DNA of 64,000 bases from Pachypanchax playfairii (lineage: Eukaryota; Chordata; Actinopteri; Cyprinodontiformes; Aplocheilidae): contig SSNP01000125.1 in NCBI GenBank assembly GCA_006937955.1, forward strand, positions 1,084,072 through 1,148,071. The letters are read 5' to 3'. This document shows positions 23,611 through 35,911 of the stretch, one piece after another. Within the stretch, counting starts at the first letter, position 1. Each line of letters begins with the position of its first letter. The notes beneath the pieces were generated by a model, which worked only from the letters and a program-made list of their open reading frames with translations, was not told where the DNA came from and did not search any database. A program made the translations under genes and the position numbers.

Positions 23611-24098
23611 AAGAGGCCATTTCATACAAATTTCAGGACTTTGTGGTTATTTCTTAAATATTAACCAGTAATATGAAACATTTTATATCTAAAAAACGTC
23701 AGGAAACACTGATTAACAGACCTTTCAATCTGTCTGCATTAAAATTTGGGTGGTTCCGGCTCCTTCCGTCAGGCTTCGGCAGCAGCTCGTTCATATTCAT
23801 TATTTGAATTTGCTGGACTCAGATTGGCTTTTTAGTGAGCAGCATGCTTGGTTTGGCTTTTGGTTGGCGTGGTTTCAACTGCGGGACCTGATGAATACTA
23901 AGGAGCAAAGGAGTTGTGACGTAACATATACAGGTCGTTCAAACTCGGGTGTTATCGCCACCTGCGTAGTTTGAGAGATAAAAACTGAAAGAGAAGTTGT
24001 TGACCTGTTTTCACACCCAGTATGAAGGTAAGAACACCTGTGGAGCTAAAATATTCAGCAGAAACCTCAGAACAACCATTTTTAATGGAAGGGCCTCT
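23611..24098 (+). mobile_element. TTAA MITE family, copy C (internally shortened)
   Basis: TTAA lies on both sides (23607-23610 and 24099-24102). Ends read AAGAGGCCATTTCATAC and GGAAGGGCCTCT. Compared with the copy at 55639, about 90 bases around the GCTAACAAACTAGCC segment are gone. ATGAAGGTAAGAACACCTGT is retained at 24021-24040. Confidence 0.85.
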
Positions 24099-24200
24099 TT
24101 AAGTAACAATTGTGTTTTGTTTGATTGTATTTGTAAATTAAATACTTTAGTGCAAAAAAAATTTTCTGGCAGCTTGTTTCTAGCGTTTACCGTTCTTTCA

Positions 24201-27032
24201 CAATCTGCTGTAGAAAATAGGTGATTTCACCAAAAACTCCCTTTTCTGGCAGAAAAATTGACAAAACAGGCTTTTTGTGAAATGCACGTGACTCGGACCC
24301 GTCTGCTAAAATGGAGGTCTCTGGCTGGGATGAAATATGTGCTGTGAGCTCGGCATCCCGCGTTGATTGTCGTCATTTCTTTCTATCCAAACTTTTGTTT
24401 GGTGTGAGCTGCACAAGTTTTTCTGCTTTGCGCCCTGTGTTACGCATCGCGTGATGCATAATGGCTTCCCAAAACTCGCTTCTCTTTCATGGATTATCAT
24501 TATGATCACATGAAGTGTCACTGCCACACACAGGTAAGAACAACTTGTACGTCCTTTAGAGGTGTGATATTTATTCTCATGATGCGCGCGGCTGTTCTCT
24601 CACCCCTCCCGTCGAAAGACGCAATTGACGATTTTGGTCATCAATGGCGGTGAATGAGTTAAAGAAAGAGTCGGGATTAGCGTGGCGTAGAGCTGCTGCT
24701 CCTCTTTATCAGAAGGAGTTAACTTAGGTATATCAGGCTGGCCTCGTGGTCGCCAGCCCTCCAGAGGTTTTCTAGGCTTGTCCTGCTGGGAGAAGACCCC
24801 GAGGCTGGGGTTATATGTACCAGTGGCGGGCCTTGCAGATCCCACCTAGACCTTCAGTAATACTCCGTCTGAATCGATCTACCCCTCAATAACTATGTTA
24901 TGGTTATAAAAACCATCTTATTATACATAAACACAGCATAAAGAGTCGTTTCATTGCAGATCAATGACTCATGTAACCACAATAACTTGTTTACACGGAT
25001 AACTGTGTAAACAACTTTCCACACAAACTTTGGGATTTATAAAGAAAAACGTAGCGGGAAAAAAGGGCGCAACTTTAAGTTGAGTAAGAACCTGGCTTAC
25101 GCACATTTTGGACATGGAGAGCACCTGCAGTGCTGCTGTTGAGAAGGATAAAATTGTTAATTCCAGCAGCATTATTGATTGTACCGCTTCGTGCACACAC
25201 AGAACAACAACCCCCCCCCCACACACACACACACACCCACACACACACAGCCCCCGCTCTGACATGCGTAATATCAGCTGGGGGCCAGATTGAGACAAAA
25301 TGTCATGCGTCGTTTATAGGACCAACACAGAAGACAAGATTTTTCATTTGTTTACAATTTTTGATTCTTTAGGTGTGCCTGAAATTTCAGTCAGGACGTC
25401 ACATATTTTGTGCAGTTCTTCTCGCACTTCGTTCACCACACTAATCATGTCCCTCTGTGCAGCCACTGTCTCTNCGATCTCTTACTCTTTTGCAGCAACG
25501 GGTGGAGAGTTTTGCTCCGTGGTTCCCAAAAAGAGTTCCGTCGACTCGAAGTAGCTCTTCTCCGAGTGTCGAAACTTTGCCCAGGTAGAAGAACCGTTGT
25601 TCCGTGCCGGTGTGTAAGGATCGGGGTTCAGTGGTGGTTCCGGTCTTGTGCTCGGAGGCCCATGGAAGTAGTTCTGGGATTTGTAGTCTTTTCTCTTAGT
25701 TGGTGACGTGAAGGTCTGGGTTTTGTGGAATTAAACTATTCAAATAAAATACTTTGCGTGTTTGAACGTGCGCCAAATTTAAAGAAAAATGAACTCTGAA
25801 GATAAAAAAAAAAGAATTGCGTTAAAACGAACACTTAAGTTTCAAACAAACGAGGAGTTTGTTAAGGAAAAATCAAAAAGATTTAAACTCGAAAAACGAG
25901 GTAAAACTGATAAAACGAGGGCCAAGTAGGCTTAAAAAAAATTAAGTAAAAACTAAGATGAAGGTGACGAAAGTCTAACAGAGTAGAAAAAAAAGGTGCA
26001 AGCGGAGAGAGCCGAAGAGAGCCGAGGAGAGAGAGGCAGGAAAGAGAGAGGGGTCAGAAGAGAAGGGCGTGAGGCAGAGGAGGAGTAAAATTTATACAGC
26101 TGTTAAGAACAGCCTCTGGGGGCCGTTCCCAGAGAGGTCTCAGCCAATGGTGAATCCGTTTTGGGAATTTAAATTTTAGGACTCTGCCTCTGGTATCAAT
26201 TACAGATTCTTAAACTATATAAAAAAGAAAGCTTACTCATCCACTCTTTGTGAAAACTACAACTACCATCAATTTTATCTTTTAACAAGAATTAACAAAC
26301 AGTGTTTCCTCATTCTAATAACATGTTACTTTTACACATATCAGTATTTATTCCTGAGTAATAAAGAAGGGATTTGCAGTTTAATTCAACATAACATAAT
26401 TAAACCTGTAACATGGTTAAACAAGGCATTGTTTAGATCATTTTAGATTACATTGCTCTTTATAGCAATTTACTGAAGAGAGTAATTTAAACACATTTTG
26501 TTTTATTCACTAAACAGTGTATCATTAATTCATGTAGAAATTCTTTTCTGAAAACCAAGTGTTTTATAGATATGTCCTGTGGAGAGGACTTTTGGTTAAC
26601 AGTCATTGATCAGATTAATAGTTACATGCATCTGGAATTTACTTGCTTATTATCAGAATTTCACTGAATATAGTTTTCAAACACACAACAAATCATTTTA
26701 TCACTTAGTTAAAGTGGGTGAACATTACTTCAGAGCAAAGACAATGGTTTGTGCCGTCCCTGTAAAGAAAGGTTTGATTGTATTAAAAAATGTGATCACA
26801 TTAAATAGTTCCTGTGTACTGAAGTCTCTGAGTTGCTCAAATGGGCTTCTTGATTTAATCATCGAGGCTATTTGGTTTGGCCTTTGAAGTGACATCTGTT
26901 GTTAGAAAGGGGGGTGTTTTGGTTCCTAGTAGAGACGTCCCGACTTACGTCCATATCTCTGCTCAAGCACAGCAGAGTACTTTGGTATGCGTTATCAAAA
27001 CACAAAAAGATTTTTCCTTTGATAGGAAGGTA
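24201..27032. repeat. Tandem block, first copy (2.83 kb)
   Basis: It is followed directly by a near-identical second unit. The offset is 2832 up to about 25200 and 3292 after 25475, because the second copy carries about 460 extra bases and one small change in a C/AC microsatellite. A single N sits at 25474, exactly where the extra bases are missing. The block includes a Harbinger end (from about 25024) and a 1.5-kb non-coding tail. No intact gene is seen. Confidence 0.93.
25024..25473 (-). mobile_element. Harbinger left end, in first block copy
   Basis: CTTTGGGATTTATAAAGA at the edge and GGCTTACGCACATTTTGG inside resemble, in inverted orientation, the right end near 30960-31070 (ATTTATAAAACTTTG and GCGTACGCACA). 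On the minus strand 25372-25466 encodes AAQRDMISVVNEVREELHK then ICDVLTEISG, the coiled-coil tail of a Harbinger Myb-like accessory protein. The copy stops at the N at 25474. Confidence 0.6.
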
Positions 27033-30000
27033 CAATCTGCTGTAGAAAATAGGTGATTTCACCAAAAACTCCCTTTTCTGGCAGAAAAATTGACAAAACA
27101 GGCTTTTTGTGAAATGCACGTGACTCGGACCCGTCTGCTAAAATGGAGGTCTCTGGCTGGGATGAAATATGTGCTGTGAGCTCGGCATCCCGCGTTGATT
27201 GTCGTCATTTCTTTCTATCCAAACTTTTGTTTGGTGTGAGCTGCACAAGTTTTTCTGCTTTGCGCCCTGTGTTACGCATCGCGTGATGCATAATGGCTTC
27301 CCAAAACTCGCTTCTCTTTCATGGATTATCATTATGATCACATGAAGTGTCACTGCCACACACAGGTAAGAACAACTTGTACGTCCTTTAGAGGTGTGAT
27401 ATTTATTCTCATGATGCGCGCGGCTGTTCTCTCACCCCTCCCGTCGAAAGACGCAATTGACGATTTTGGTCATCAATGGCGGTGAATGAGTTAAAGAAAG
27501 AGTCGGGATTAGCGTGGCGTAGAGCTGCTGCTCCTCTTTATCAGAAGGAGTTAACTTAGGTATATCAGGCTGGCCTCGTGGTCGCCAGCCCTCCAGAGGT
27601 TTTCTAGGCTTGTCCTGCTGGGAGAAGACCCCGAGGCTGGGGTTATATGTACCAGTGGCGGGCCTTGCAGATCCCACCTAGACCTTCAGTAATACTCCGT
27701 CTGAATCGATCTACCCCTCAATAACTATGTTATGGTTATAAAAACCATCTTATTATACATAAACACAGCATAAAGAGTCGTTTCATTGCAGATCAATGAC
27801 TCATGTAACCACAATAACTTGTTTACACGGATAACTGTGTAAACAACTTTCCACACAAACTTTGGGATTTATAAAGAAAAACGTAGCGGGAAAAAAGGGC
27901 GCAACTTTAAGTTGAGTAAGAACCTGGCTTACGCACATTTTGGACATGGAGAGCACCTGCAGTGCTGCTGTTGAGAAGGATAAAATTGTTAATTCCAGCA
28001 GCATTATTGATTGTACCGCTTCGTGCACACACAGAACAACAACCCCCCCCCACACACACACACACGCCCACACACACACAGCCCCCGCTCTGACATGCGT
28101 AATATCAGCTGGGGGCCAGATTGAGACAAAATGTCATGCGTCGTTTATAGGACCAACACAGAAGACAAGATTTTTCATTTGTTTACAATTTTTGATTCTT
28201 TAGGTGTGCCTGAAATTTCAGTCAGGACGTCACATATTTTGTGCAGTTCTTCTCGCACTTCGTTCACCACACTAATCATGTCCCTCTGTGCAGCCACTCG
28301 GTCGCCGCCCGGGACGACTCATTGGACGTGTCATCCAGAGTCACTGGGGGAAAAACAACGAGATTTGGTTTTGTTTTATATTTTAATGACTGACACATTT
28401 GATCTGTACTAATTTTTATTTTTGCCTCCTCCTTCAGATCAGACTTTTTTTTTTATATCCACCACAGATCTCTCTGAAGAACTCACAGCATTGACAGCTT
28501 CAGCAACGCTATGCCACTCCGTGAATTTTCTCTTATTTGTTATGCCACTGCTGTGACCTCCAAAAAGCACTTCCTTTTGTTTTTCCACCTCACCCATGTN
28601 GGAAACGGTAACTACTCTTTTACCACAGGAGAGAATTTTAAACCTAAGGAAGATTGTACTTTTGGGGTGAGAGAAAAGAGTAAAAGAGTGGGACAGACTT
28701 CACTTCTGGGCTTCTGAGAAATACCACCACAGAGTTTATAATCCGTTGTCATGGATTAAGTGAGATCGATCTCTTACTCTTTTGCAGCAACGGGTGGAGA
28801 GTTTTGCTCCGTGGTTCCCAAAAAGAGTTCCGTCGACTCGAAGTAGCTCTTCTCCGAGTGTCGAAACTTTGCCCAGGTAGAAGAACCGTTGTTCCGTGCC
28901 GGTGTGTAAGGATCGGGGTTCAGTGGTGGTTCCGGTCTTGTGCTCGGAGGCCCATGGAAGTAGTTCTGGGATTTGTAGTCTTTTCTCTTAGTTGGTGACG
29001 TGAAGGTCTGGGTTTTGTGGAATTAAACTATTCAAATAAAATACTTTGCGTGTTTGAACGTGCGCCAAATTTAAAGAAAAATGAACTCTGAAGATAAAAA
29101 AAAAAGAATTGCGTTAAAACGAACACTTAAGTTTCAAACAAACGAGGAGTTTGTTAAGGAAAAATCAAAAAGATTTAAACTCGAAAAACGAGGTAAAACT
29201 GATAAAACGAGGGCCAAGTAGGCTTAAAAAAAATTAAGTAAAAACTAAGATGAAGGTGACGAAAGTCTAACAGAGTAGAAAAAAAAGGTGCAAGCGGAGA
29301 GAGCCGAAGAGAGCCGAGGAGAGAGAGGCAGGAAAGAGAGAGGGGTCAGAAGAGAAGGGCGTGAGGCAGAGGAGGAGTAAAATTTATACAGCTGTTAAGA
29401 ACAGCCTCTGGGGGCCGTTCCCAGAGAGGTCTCAGCCAATGGTGAATCCGTTTTGGGAATTTAAATTTTAGGACTCTGCCTCTGGTATCAATTACAGATT
29501 CTTAAACTATATAAAAAAGAAAGCTTACTCATCCACTCTTTGTGAAAACTACAACTACCATCAATTTTATCTTTTAACAAGAATTAACAAACAGTGTTTC
29601 CTCATTCTAATAACATGTTACTTTTACACATATCAGTATTTATTCCTGAGTAATAAAGAAGGGATTTGCAGTTTAATTCAACATAACATAATTAAACCTG
29701 TAACATGGTTAAACAAGGCATTGTTTAGATCATTTTAGATTACATTGCTCTTTATAGCAATTTACTGAAGAGAGTAATTTAAACACATTTTGTTTTATTC
29801 ACTAAACAGTGTATCATTAATTCATGTAGAAATTCTTTTCTGAAAACCAAGTGTTTTATAGATATGTCCTGTGGAGAGGACTTTTGGTTAACAGTCATTG
29901 ATCAGATTAATAGTTACATGCATCTGGAATTTACTTGCTTATTATCAGAATTTCACTGAATATAGTTTTCAAACACACAACAAATCATTTTATCACTTAG

Positions 30001-30324
30001 TTAAAGTGGGTGAACATTACTTCAGAGCAAAGACAATGGTTTGTGCCGTCCCTGTAAAGAAAGGTTTGATTGTATTAAAAAATGTGATCACATTAAATAG
30101 TTCCTGTGTACTGAAGTCTCTGAGTTGCTCAAATGGGCTTCTTGATTTAATCATCGAGGCTATTTGGTTTGGCCTTTGAAGTGACATCTGTTGTTAGAAA
30201 GGGGGGTGTTTTGGTTCCTAGTAGAGACGTCCCGACTTACGTCCATATCTCTGCTCAAGCACAGCAGAGTACTTTGGTATGCGTTATCAAAACACAAAAA
30301 GATTTTTCCTTTGATAGGAAGGTA
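27033..30324. repeat. Tandem block, second copy (3.29 kb)
   Basis: It repeats 24201-27032 and carries extra sequence at about 28297-28768, including a Myb-like coding stretch and a single N at 28600. Past 30324 the sequence is unique, whereas the first copy jumps back at 27033. Confidence 0.93.
28204..28599 (-). pseudogene. Harbinger Myb/SANT-like accessory protein, broken
   Basis: From 28598 downward the minus strand reads GEVEKQKEVLFGGHSSGITN, then KRKFTEWHSVAEAVNAVSS, then ERSVVDIKKK. This is the Myb/SANT-like DNA-binding domain of the second Harbinger gene, which recruits the nuclease to the transposon ends. A run of A then shifts the frame, where K-W-S-D would be expected. After a gap the coiled-coil tail (AAQRDMISVV) follows at 28203-28297. 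The N-terminal piece of the same domain lies 2.1 kb away at 30704-30779, beyond an insertion. The nuclease gene itself was not found here. Confidence 0.7.
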
Positions 30325-30703
30325 GGAAATGGTGGACTCCGAGCTCTGGTGTCCTGACACTTTAATGGTTAAACATAGAAATGTTTATACTTTCTCATCA
30401 GCAGATGTCCAGCGGAGATTGGTCTAAACGACATCAGCACTTATTCTAAATTATCTCGGCAGGGTGTGTGAGCTTCAAAGAGGCTCTCAGACCAGATTCG
30501 AATTGAAGACTGCTTTCACAGTGGGGGGGTTTGCTGAGCTTGGGGTCCAGTGGTAAAGGTGTCGAAAGTGACAGAAACCATTCACAAAAGTGGGGATTCT
30601 GGGTCCTGTTGTTGCTCTCAGGAATGTGAAGCGAAGATTTTCACACCACAGAAAGAGTCACTAATACACACAATCTTCTCCAATTTAATTAATCAGAAAT
30701 GAG
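28599..30703. mobile_element. 2.1-kb insertion with TG...CA ends inside the Harbinger gene (LTR-like?)
   Basis: It separates two halves of one Myb-like domain. CCCA flanks both sides (about 28593-28596 and 30702-30707 region), the inserted sequence starts TGT (before the N at 28600) and ends TTACA. Such TG...CA ends with a short target duplication are typical of LTR elements. I find no obvious LTR pair, no gag or pol frame, and part of the insert lies in the duplicated block, so the class is uncertain. A purine-rich tract (about 29290-29380) is the only other notable feature. Confidence 0.4.
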
Positions 30704-31068
30704 GCTGTTGATGCGTCTTACACCCACAAGTACCTCAATTTCTGCTTCGGTGAAGTTGATCCTTGATCTGCGGTCGTCTTCCTAATTGGTGGAGAAGCCG
30801 GCTTATTTATATGCATGCGATCCACAAGGCACTATGCATTGACCATTTATGGCAGAAAGTGGGCGTGTTGAGGGCGGGTTGTGATCCAGAAACACCTGAG
30901 CACATTTCTAGGTAAAGTGTGATTTATATAGCGGAGATTGCATGCAGCTGTGCGTACGCCATGTTTTATAGGTCCCAAACTTACTTGGCGTAAGTAGATT
31001 TTTTTTGCTGAGCTTAAGTACGGTTTTAGTAAGGATTCTACTCAAAGTTTTATAAATGAGACCCCAGG
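30704..31068 (-). mobile_element. Harbinger right end with N-terminal Myb-like coding piece
   Basis: On the minus strand 30704-30779 encodes DDRRSRINFTEAEIEVLVG, the start of the Myb/SANT-like domain that continues at 28598. The outer part has GCGTACGCACAG-like and TTATAAATGAGACCCC sequence, typical of fish Harbinger termini. It is the promoter-side end of the accessory gene. Confidence 0.6.
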
Positions 31069-34000
31069 ACATTGTTGGAGCATGTATGAGGAAGAAATTG
31101 TACAGTTTATTTGTGGTTAAACTTGCTTAGAGTCCCTTTAAATTCTGATTGGTTGAAGCAACTGATTCATCAGGCTTATTTTCTGTTAAAGGGGCTTGTG
31201 GAACTGGTTGTGAAGACCTCCAGGCAGAGTTCTTGGACTCTGATCCTACCTGGTAACAAGTGATGGCTGAAATGTGATTGGTTAATATAAAACTACATGT
31301 TGGGAAGCAGCACAGCCTGGGGAACAGCTACTAAAGGAAGTGGACAGACTATTTGACATTATTTAATAAGTATTCATGGACGAAATATGATTAACATCAG
31401 CCTGTGATTCAGATATTTTTTATGCCTGCAGAGAAAGATTTGAAGGCCATGACGGCCCACCACTGATATGTACACAATAAATTCCCTTGATCACATAAAA
31501 CCATTTATTATCGTCACCTCCTCCAGCCAAAAATTACATTTAAAACTGATTCTCAGTGAACAATAGTTCTTATTGTGTTTATGATTCATCAAACTGCCCT
31601 TTTCTGCTCTTCAGGTGCTTATTTCTGGCCATGAGCCTTTTAAATACTGAGGGCTGAGGTTTCATAAAGCAGATAAGTGATTTATGTGTGTATGTTTAAA
31701 AAAATGGAATTACATGAACTATTCAGCAAAAACTAAAACAGTTACTCATTTTCAACTGTCACACAGTCACTTATATCAGCATAATCTATCTAAGTGAAAA
31801 AAGACCCATTTTTATTATTTTTATAACAAATTTATTGTAAATATATAAATAGATCTTTTGTACAGAAACTGCGAAAGAGAAAATGTCAAAATCAGCAACA
31901 GACAAAGAGAAAAAGCAGGAAGTCAAGATTTGTGTCCATTTGTCCAAACCTTTAATCTGATCCTTCCCTTCTGGTTTTAGCTGAGATGAAGCCAGAGGGG
32001 GGTTGGGGGGTCCCTTTAGGTTGGAAAAGGACACAATTACAGGACTTTTGATTGGATACAATGATGGACATTTTCAGCTCCAGATCTTAAAAATCAAAAA
32101 TATCACTTTAAAAAGGAAATAACCTCTTATGATAAAAGAGAGAGTATTGACTCTGTCCTTCTGCTGTGTTCTCAGAAAAATAATCCAGAATTATGAGTTT
32201 CAAGGGGATTTTGGTGCGTCTATAAGGAACGGGGTAACAATAGACACTGTATATATCATATCAGGGACCTCTTGTAGCATTTATGTCACAGTGTTCATGA
32301 AAACTTTAAGTATTTAAGGAATGCATCCTTTAATCCCAACGTATCATAATTAATAAGTCAGTTTCAAAGAGTTCTACTGCTTTAACAGGATTTGTATTTT
32401 CTATGTTTCTGTGTTCCAAGTCGATCAAGGCCATTTTTTACAAATTGGTATGAAAAAAGTTGATACTGTTTCTAACAAACCATCTATGGATTTATGCTAG
32501 CTGCACTGTAATACCTAAAATGTTGTGATGTAATGTGCTAATATGTCTACAGTGTGGAAGTATTTTAATAAAAAAAAAAAAATGAGAGCTGTATAACTAT
32601 AATGTAACTGTGAAACTGTAACTTAATGGCATAAAATATCGTATATTTATGAATATATTATTATATTGTTATCCTGACTATTATTTCATATCAGGTTTTA
32701 AGGGATTAAGAGCTCAGCAGAAATGAATAATTATTGACTGAGTAGGATTTTGATATGTTGAGTCCTAATTTAAACTTTGATGCTGAGTCAGAATTCTTCA
32801 TCTTGGATTTTATTAAATAATTTAAGTTTCTGCTGCAACTCCAACACTCTTTCAGCTTCCAAACAAATCAGTCAGACATCTGATTTCCTCAGTAAACTAA
32901 GAACTCTCTTCTTTGCCATCTTTGAGCAGAGTGACAGGCGTTTTTGGAAGCTGCTGAGTTTTAACTCTCCGGCTCTGCCAAGGCCAATCATTCTGCTCTA
33001 AGGGTACCAAAGAACTGGGCTGTGTGTTTGGAATAGCAATGAGTACCCGGCTGCTGCTATCTGCGAGGGCAAAAGACATTAACATTGATCTTAATGACGG
33101 GATCCTGACACTGAATTGCATCTGGTCGTGCCGTGGTGGAACCCTTTGAGCAAGTTTCACTGCCCCGGATCTCAGGGTTACAAAAATTAAAGCTCTGAAT
33201 TACAGATTAGCCTCCAGCACTAATAAAGAAGAATTGACTTATCTGATTACAGTGCAGTTTTCTATTATTAAGAATGACTTGGGAAACAGGCTGGTGAATC
33301 TAGCGCTGGCCATGCTGACATGGTGATGACCACAATTTCTCCAGAGGTCAGTCCATTTGATTTTCTTCTTGTAATTAATACTAAAAGACTTCTTTAAGTT
33401 TTCTTGATCTCTGGGTCACACACGTCTGTTATTATCACCACTGAAACTTAACCTTTCATCTATGGCCAGCTGTCACTGTACAAATGACAAATGAATCAGC
33501 TGAGCAGCAGTAGTTTTACAAACAAGTCATGAGATGTGCATCTATTTGGCTTTCTTCTGGATTGTAAGTTGATTCTTTAATCTATGTGTATTCGGTTTTA
33601 GTTTGCAATTTCTCACTTTTCTCTCATTTCTTAATCAAGTTTGTAATAAACTGAAGACATAGAACGGATTAACAAATGATGGATAAGAGGAGTTCAGTAT
33701 CTGGTTGGTATGAGAGGTACTAGGATAGTTTAGAGCTCTTGAAGTGGGGTTCTGCTGTAAGGTTATGAACAATTGTTAGCCTACTGAATTTTTGTAGACA
33801 GCTGTTTGAACAATACTATTTTGGAAAAACACAGATAATTTCCAACTGGACCGGTAAGCTAATAGCTAGTTTGAGTAAGGCTCAAAATGGACTACAAATG
33901 TCTTAAAACTACTGCAATTTCAACAATGTCATAGTGAATACAAACATAATCTTATTCATTATATATAAATTTTACATTATGGTGATATATAAAAAGAGGC

Positions 34001-34401
34001 AGCTAGCTGCAGCGCTTGACAGGGACATCATAATGTTTCTGTCTGAATGACTGTAATTTAAATCTGATGGTTGGCTAAAGGCTTAAAAACAGAGTCTACG
34101 TGATTTACTATTTTGTGGGTTGAAGTTATTTTTTAAATGGCAGGAATCCACTTAAATCTTGGCCCTCTTTATTATCGCATTTAGCTTGTTAATTCTTCAA
34201 ACAATTCTAGCCTTAGAAAATGTTTATAGTGTATCATGTAAATTGTATTTTTGAAACCTTTATGACATCATCAGTTTCACATCACATGGTCATTCTGGAA
34301 GTGATACTTTGAATTTTTAGCAGAGTTGTCACACACTTAATTTGAATTGCTACAGATAGCTAACTCTTCTGCTAACGTACATTGCAAATAACAAAAGTAG
34401 A
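31069..34401. other. No gene recognised
   Basis: AT-rich non-coding. AATAAA followed by an A-run at about 32566-32582 could mark a polyadenylated transcript end or retrocopy, but no ORF supports either. 32780-33180 has short frames without known domains. Confidence 0.5.
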
Positions 34402-34766
34402 TACAGTGGGGCAAAAAAGTATTTAGTCAGCCACCAATTGTGTAAGTTCTCCCACTTAAAAAGATCAGAGAGGCCTGTAATTTTCATCATAGGTATACCT
34501 CAACTATGAGAGACAAAATGAGGAAAAGAAATCCAGAAAATCACATTGTCTGATTTTTAAAGAATTTATTTGCAAATTATGGTGGAAAATAAGTATTTGG
34601 TCACCTACAAACAAGTAAGATTTCTGGCTTTCACAGACCTGTAACATCTTTAAGAGGCTCCTCGGTCCTCCACTCGTTACCTGTATTAATGGCACCTGTG
34701 TGAACTCGTTATCAGTATAAAAGACACCTGTCCACAACCTCAAACAGTCACGCTCCAAACTCCACT

Positions 34767-35331
34767 ATGGCCAAGACCAAAGAGCTGTCAAAGGACACCA
34801 GAAACAAAATTGTAGACCTTCACCAGGCTGGGAAGACTGAATCTGCAATAGGTAAGCAGCTTGGTGTGAAGAAATCAACTGTGGGAGCAATTATTAGAAA
34901 ATGGAAGACATACAAGACCACTGATAATCTCCCTCGATCTGGGGCTCCACGCAAGATCTCACCCCGTGGGGTCAAAATGATCACAAGAACGGTGAGCAAA
35001 AATCCCAGAACCACACGGAGGGACCTAGTGAATGACCTGCAGAGAGCTGGGACCAAAGTAACAAAGGCTACCATCAGTAACACACTACGCCGCCAGGGAC
35101 TCAAATCCTGCAGTGCCAGACGTGTCCCCCTGCTGAAGCCAGGACACGTCCAGGCCCGTCTGCGGTTTGCTAGAGAGCATTTGGATGATCCAGAAGAGGA
35201 TTGGGAGAACATCATATGGTCAGATGAAACCAAAATAGAACTTTTTGGTAGAAACTCAACTTGTCGTGTTTGGAGGGGAAAGAATGCTGAGTTGGATCCA
35301 AAGAACACCATACCTACTGTAAAGCCTGTCT
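34767..35331 (+). CDS. Tc1-like transposase, N-terminal part (cut by gap)
   Basis: The first 188 codons start MAKTKELSKDTRNKIVDLHQ and include the paired-like helix-turn-helix pair (about residues 8-110), the basic linker PRSGAPRKIS and the first catalytic Asp in WSDETKIELF (D153). The frame is open to the gap at 35332. It differs from the copy at 45703-46725 at only a few residues (for example R84 and Q110 here, L in both places there). The final bases before the gap (CCTGTCT) do not match the intact copy and may be assembly error. The second D and the E lie in the gap. Confidence 0.92.
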
Positions 35332-35709
35332 NNNNNNNNNNNNNNNNNNNNNNNNNNNNNNNNNNNNNNNNNNNNNNNNNNNNNNNNNNNNNNNNNNNNN
35401 NNNNNNNNNNNNNNNNNNNNNNNNNNNNNNNNNNNNNNNNNNNNNNNNNNNNNNNNNNNNNNNNNNNNNNNNNNNNNNNNNNNNNNNNNNNNNNNNNNNN
35501 NNNNNNNNNNNNNNNNNNNNNNNNNNNNNNNNNNNNNNNNNNNNNNNNNNNNNNNNNNNNNNNNNNNNNNNNNNNNNNNNNNNNNNNNNNNNNNNNNNNN
35601 NNNNNNNNNNNNNNNNNNNNNNNNNNNNNNNNNNNNNNNNNNNNNNNNNNNNNNNNNNNNNNNNNNNNNNNNNNNNNNNNNNNNNNNNNNNNNNNNNNNN
35701 NNNNNNNNN
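35332..35709. other. Assembly gap (378 N)
   Basis: The gap covers the C-terminal half of the Tc1 transposase. By comparison with the intact copy about 485 bases would be expected, so the gap size is an estimate or this copy carries a deletion. Confidence 0.98.
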
Positions 35710-35911
35710 TGACCAAATACTTATTTTCCACCATAATTTGCAAATAAATTCTTTAAAAATCAGACAATGTGATTTTCTGGATTTTTTTTCCTCATTTTGT
35801 CTCTCATAGTTGAGGTATACCTATGATGAAAATTACAGGCCTCTCTGATCTTTTTAAGTGGGAGAACTTACACAATTGGTGGCTGACTAAATACTTTTTT
35901 GCCCCACTGTA

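Larger units (their letters stand above)
34404..35909 (+). mobile_element. Tc1/mariner transposon, copy 1 (contains assembly gap)
   Basis: Bounded by TA (34402-34403 and 35910-35911). Both ends read CAGTGGGGCAAAAAAGTATT inward, within inverted repeats of about 200 bp. Each repeat holds two direct motifs, AAGTATTTAGTCA (outer) and AAGTATTTGGTCA (inner), which is the IR/DR arrangement of fish Tc1-like elements. The interior encodes a transposase, interrupted by 378 Ns. Near-identity with the copy at 45487-47087 implies recent movement. Confidence 0.95.

Noticed and set aside
24306..24845. Minus-strand frames of 73 and 81 codons (also at 27138-27677)
   Set aside because: No recognisable domain, and both lie in repetitive sequence of the duplicated block. 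Part may be an old LINE 3' end, but the evidence was too weak to annotate.
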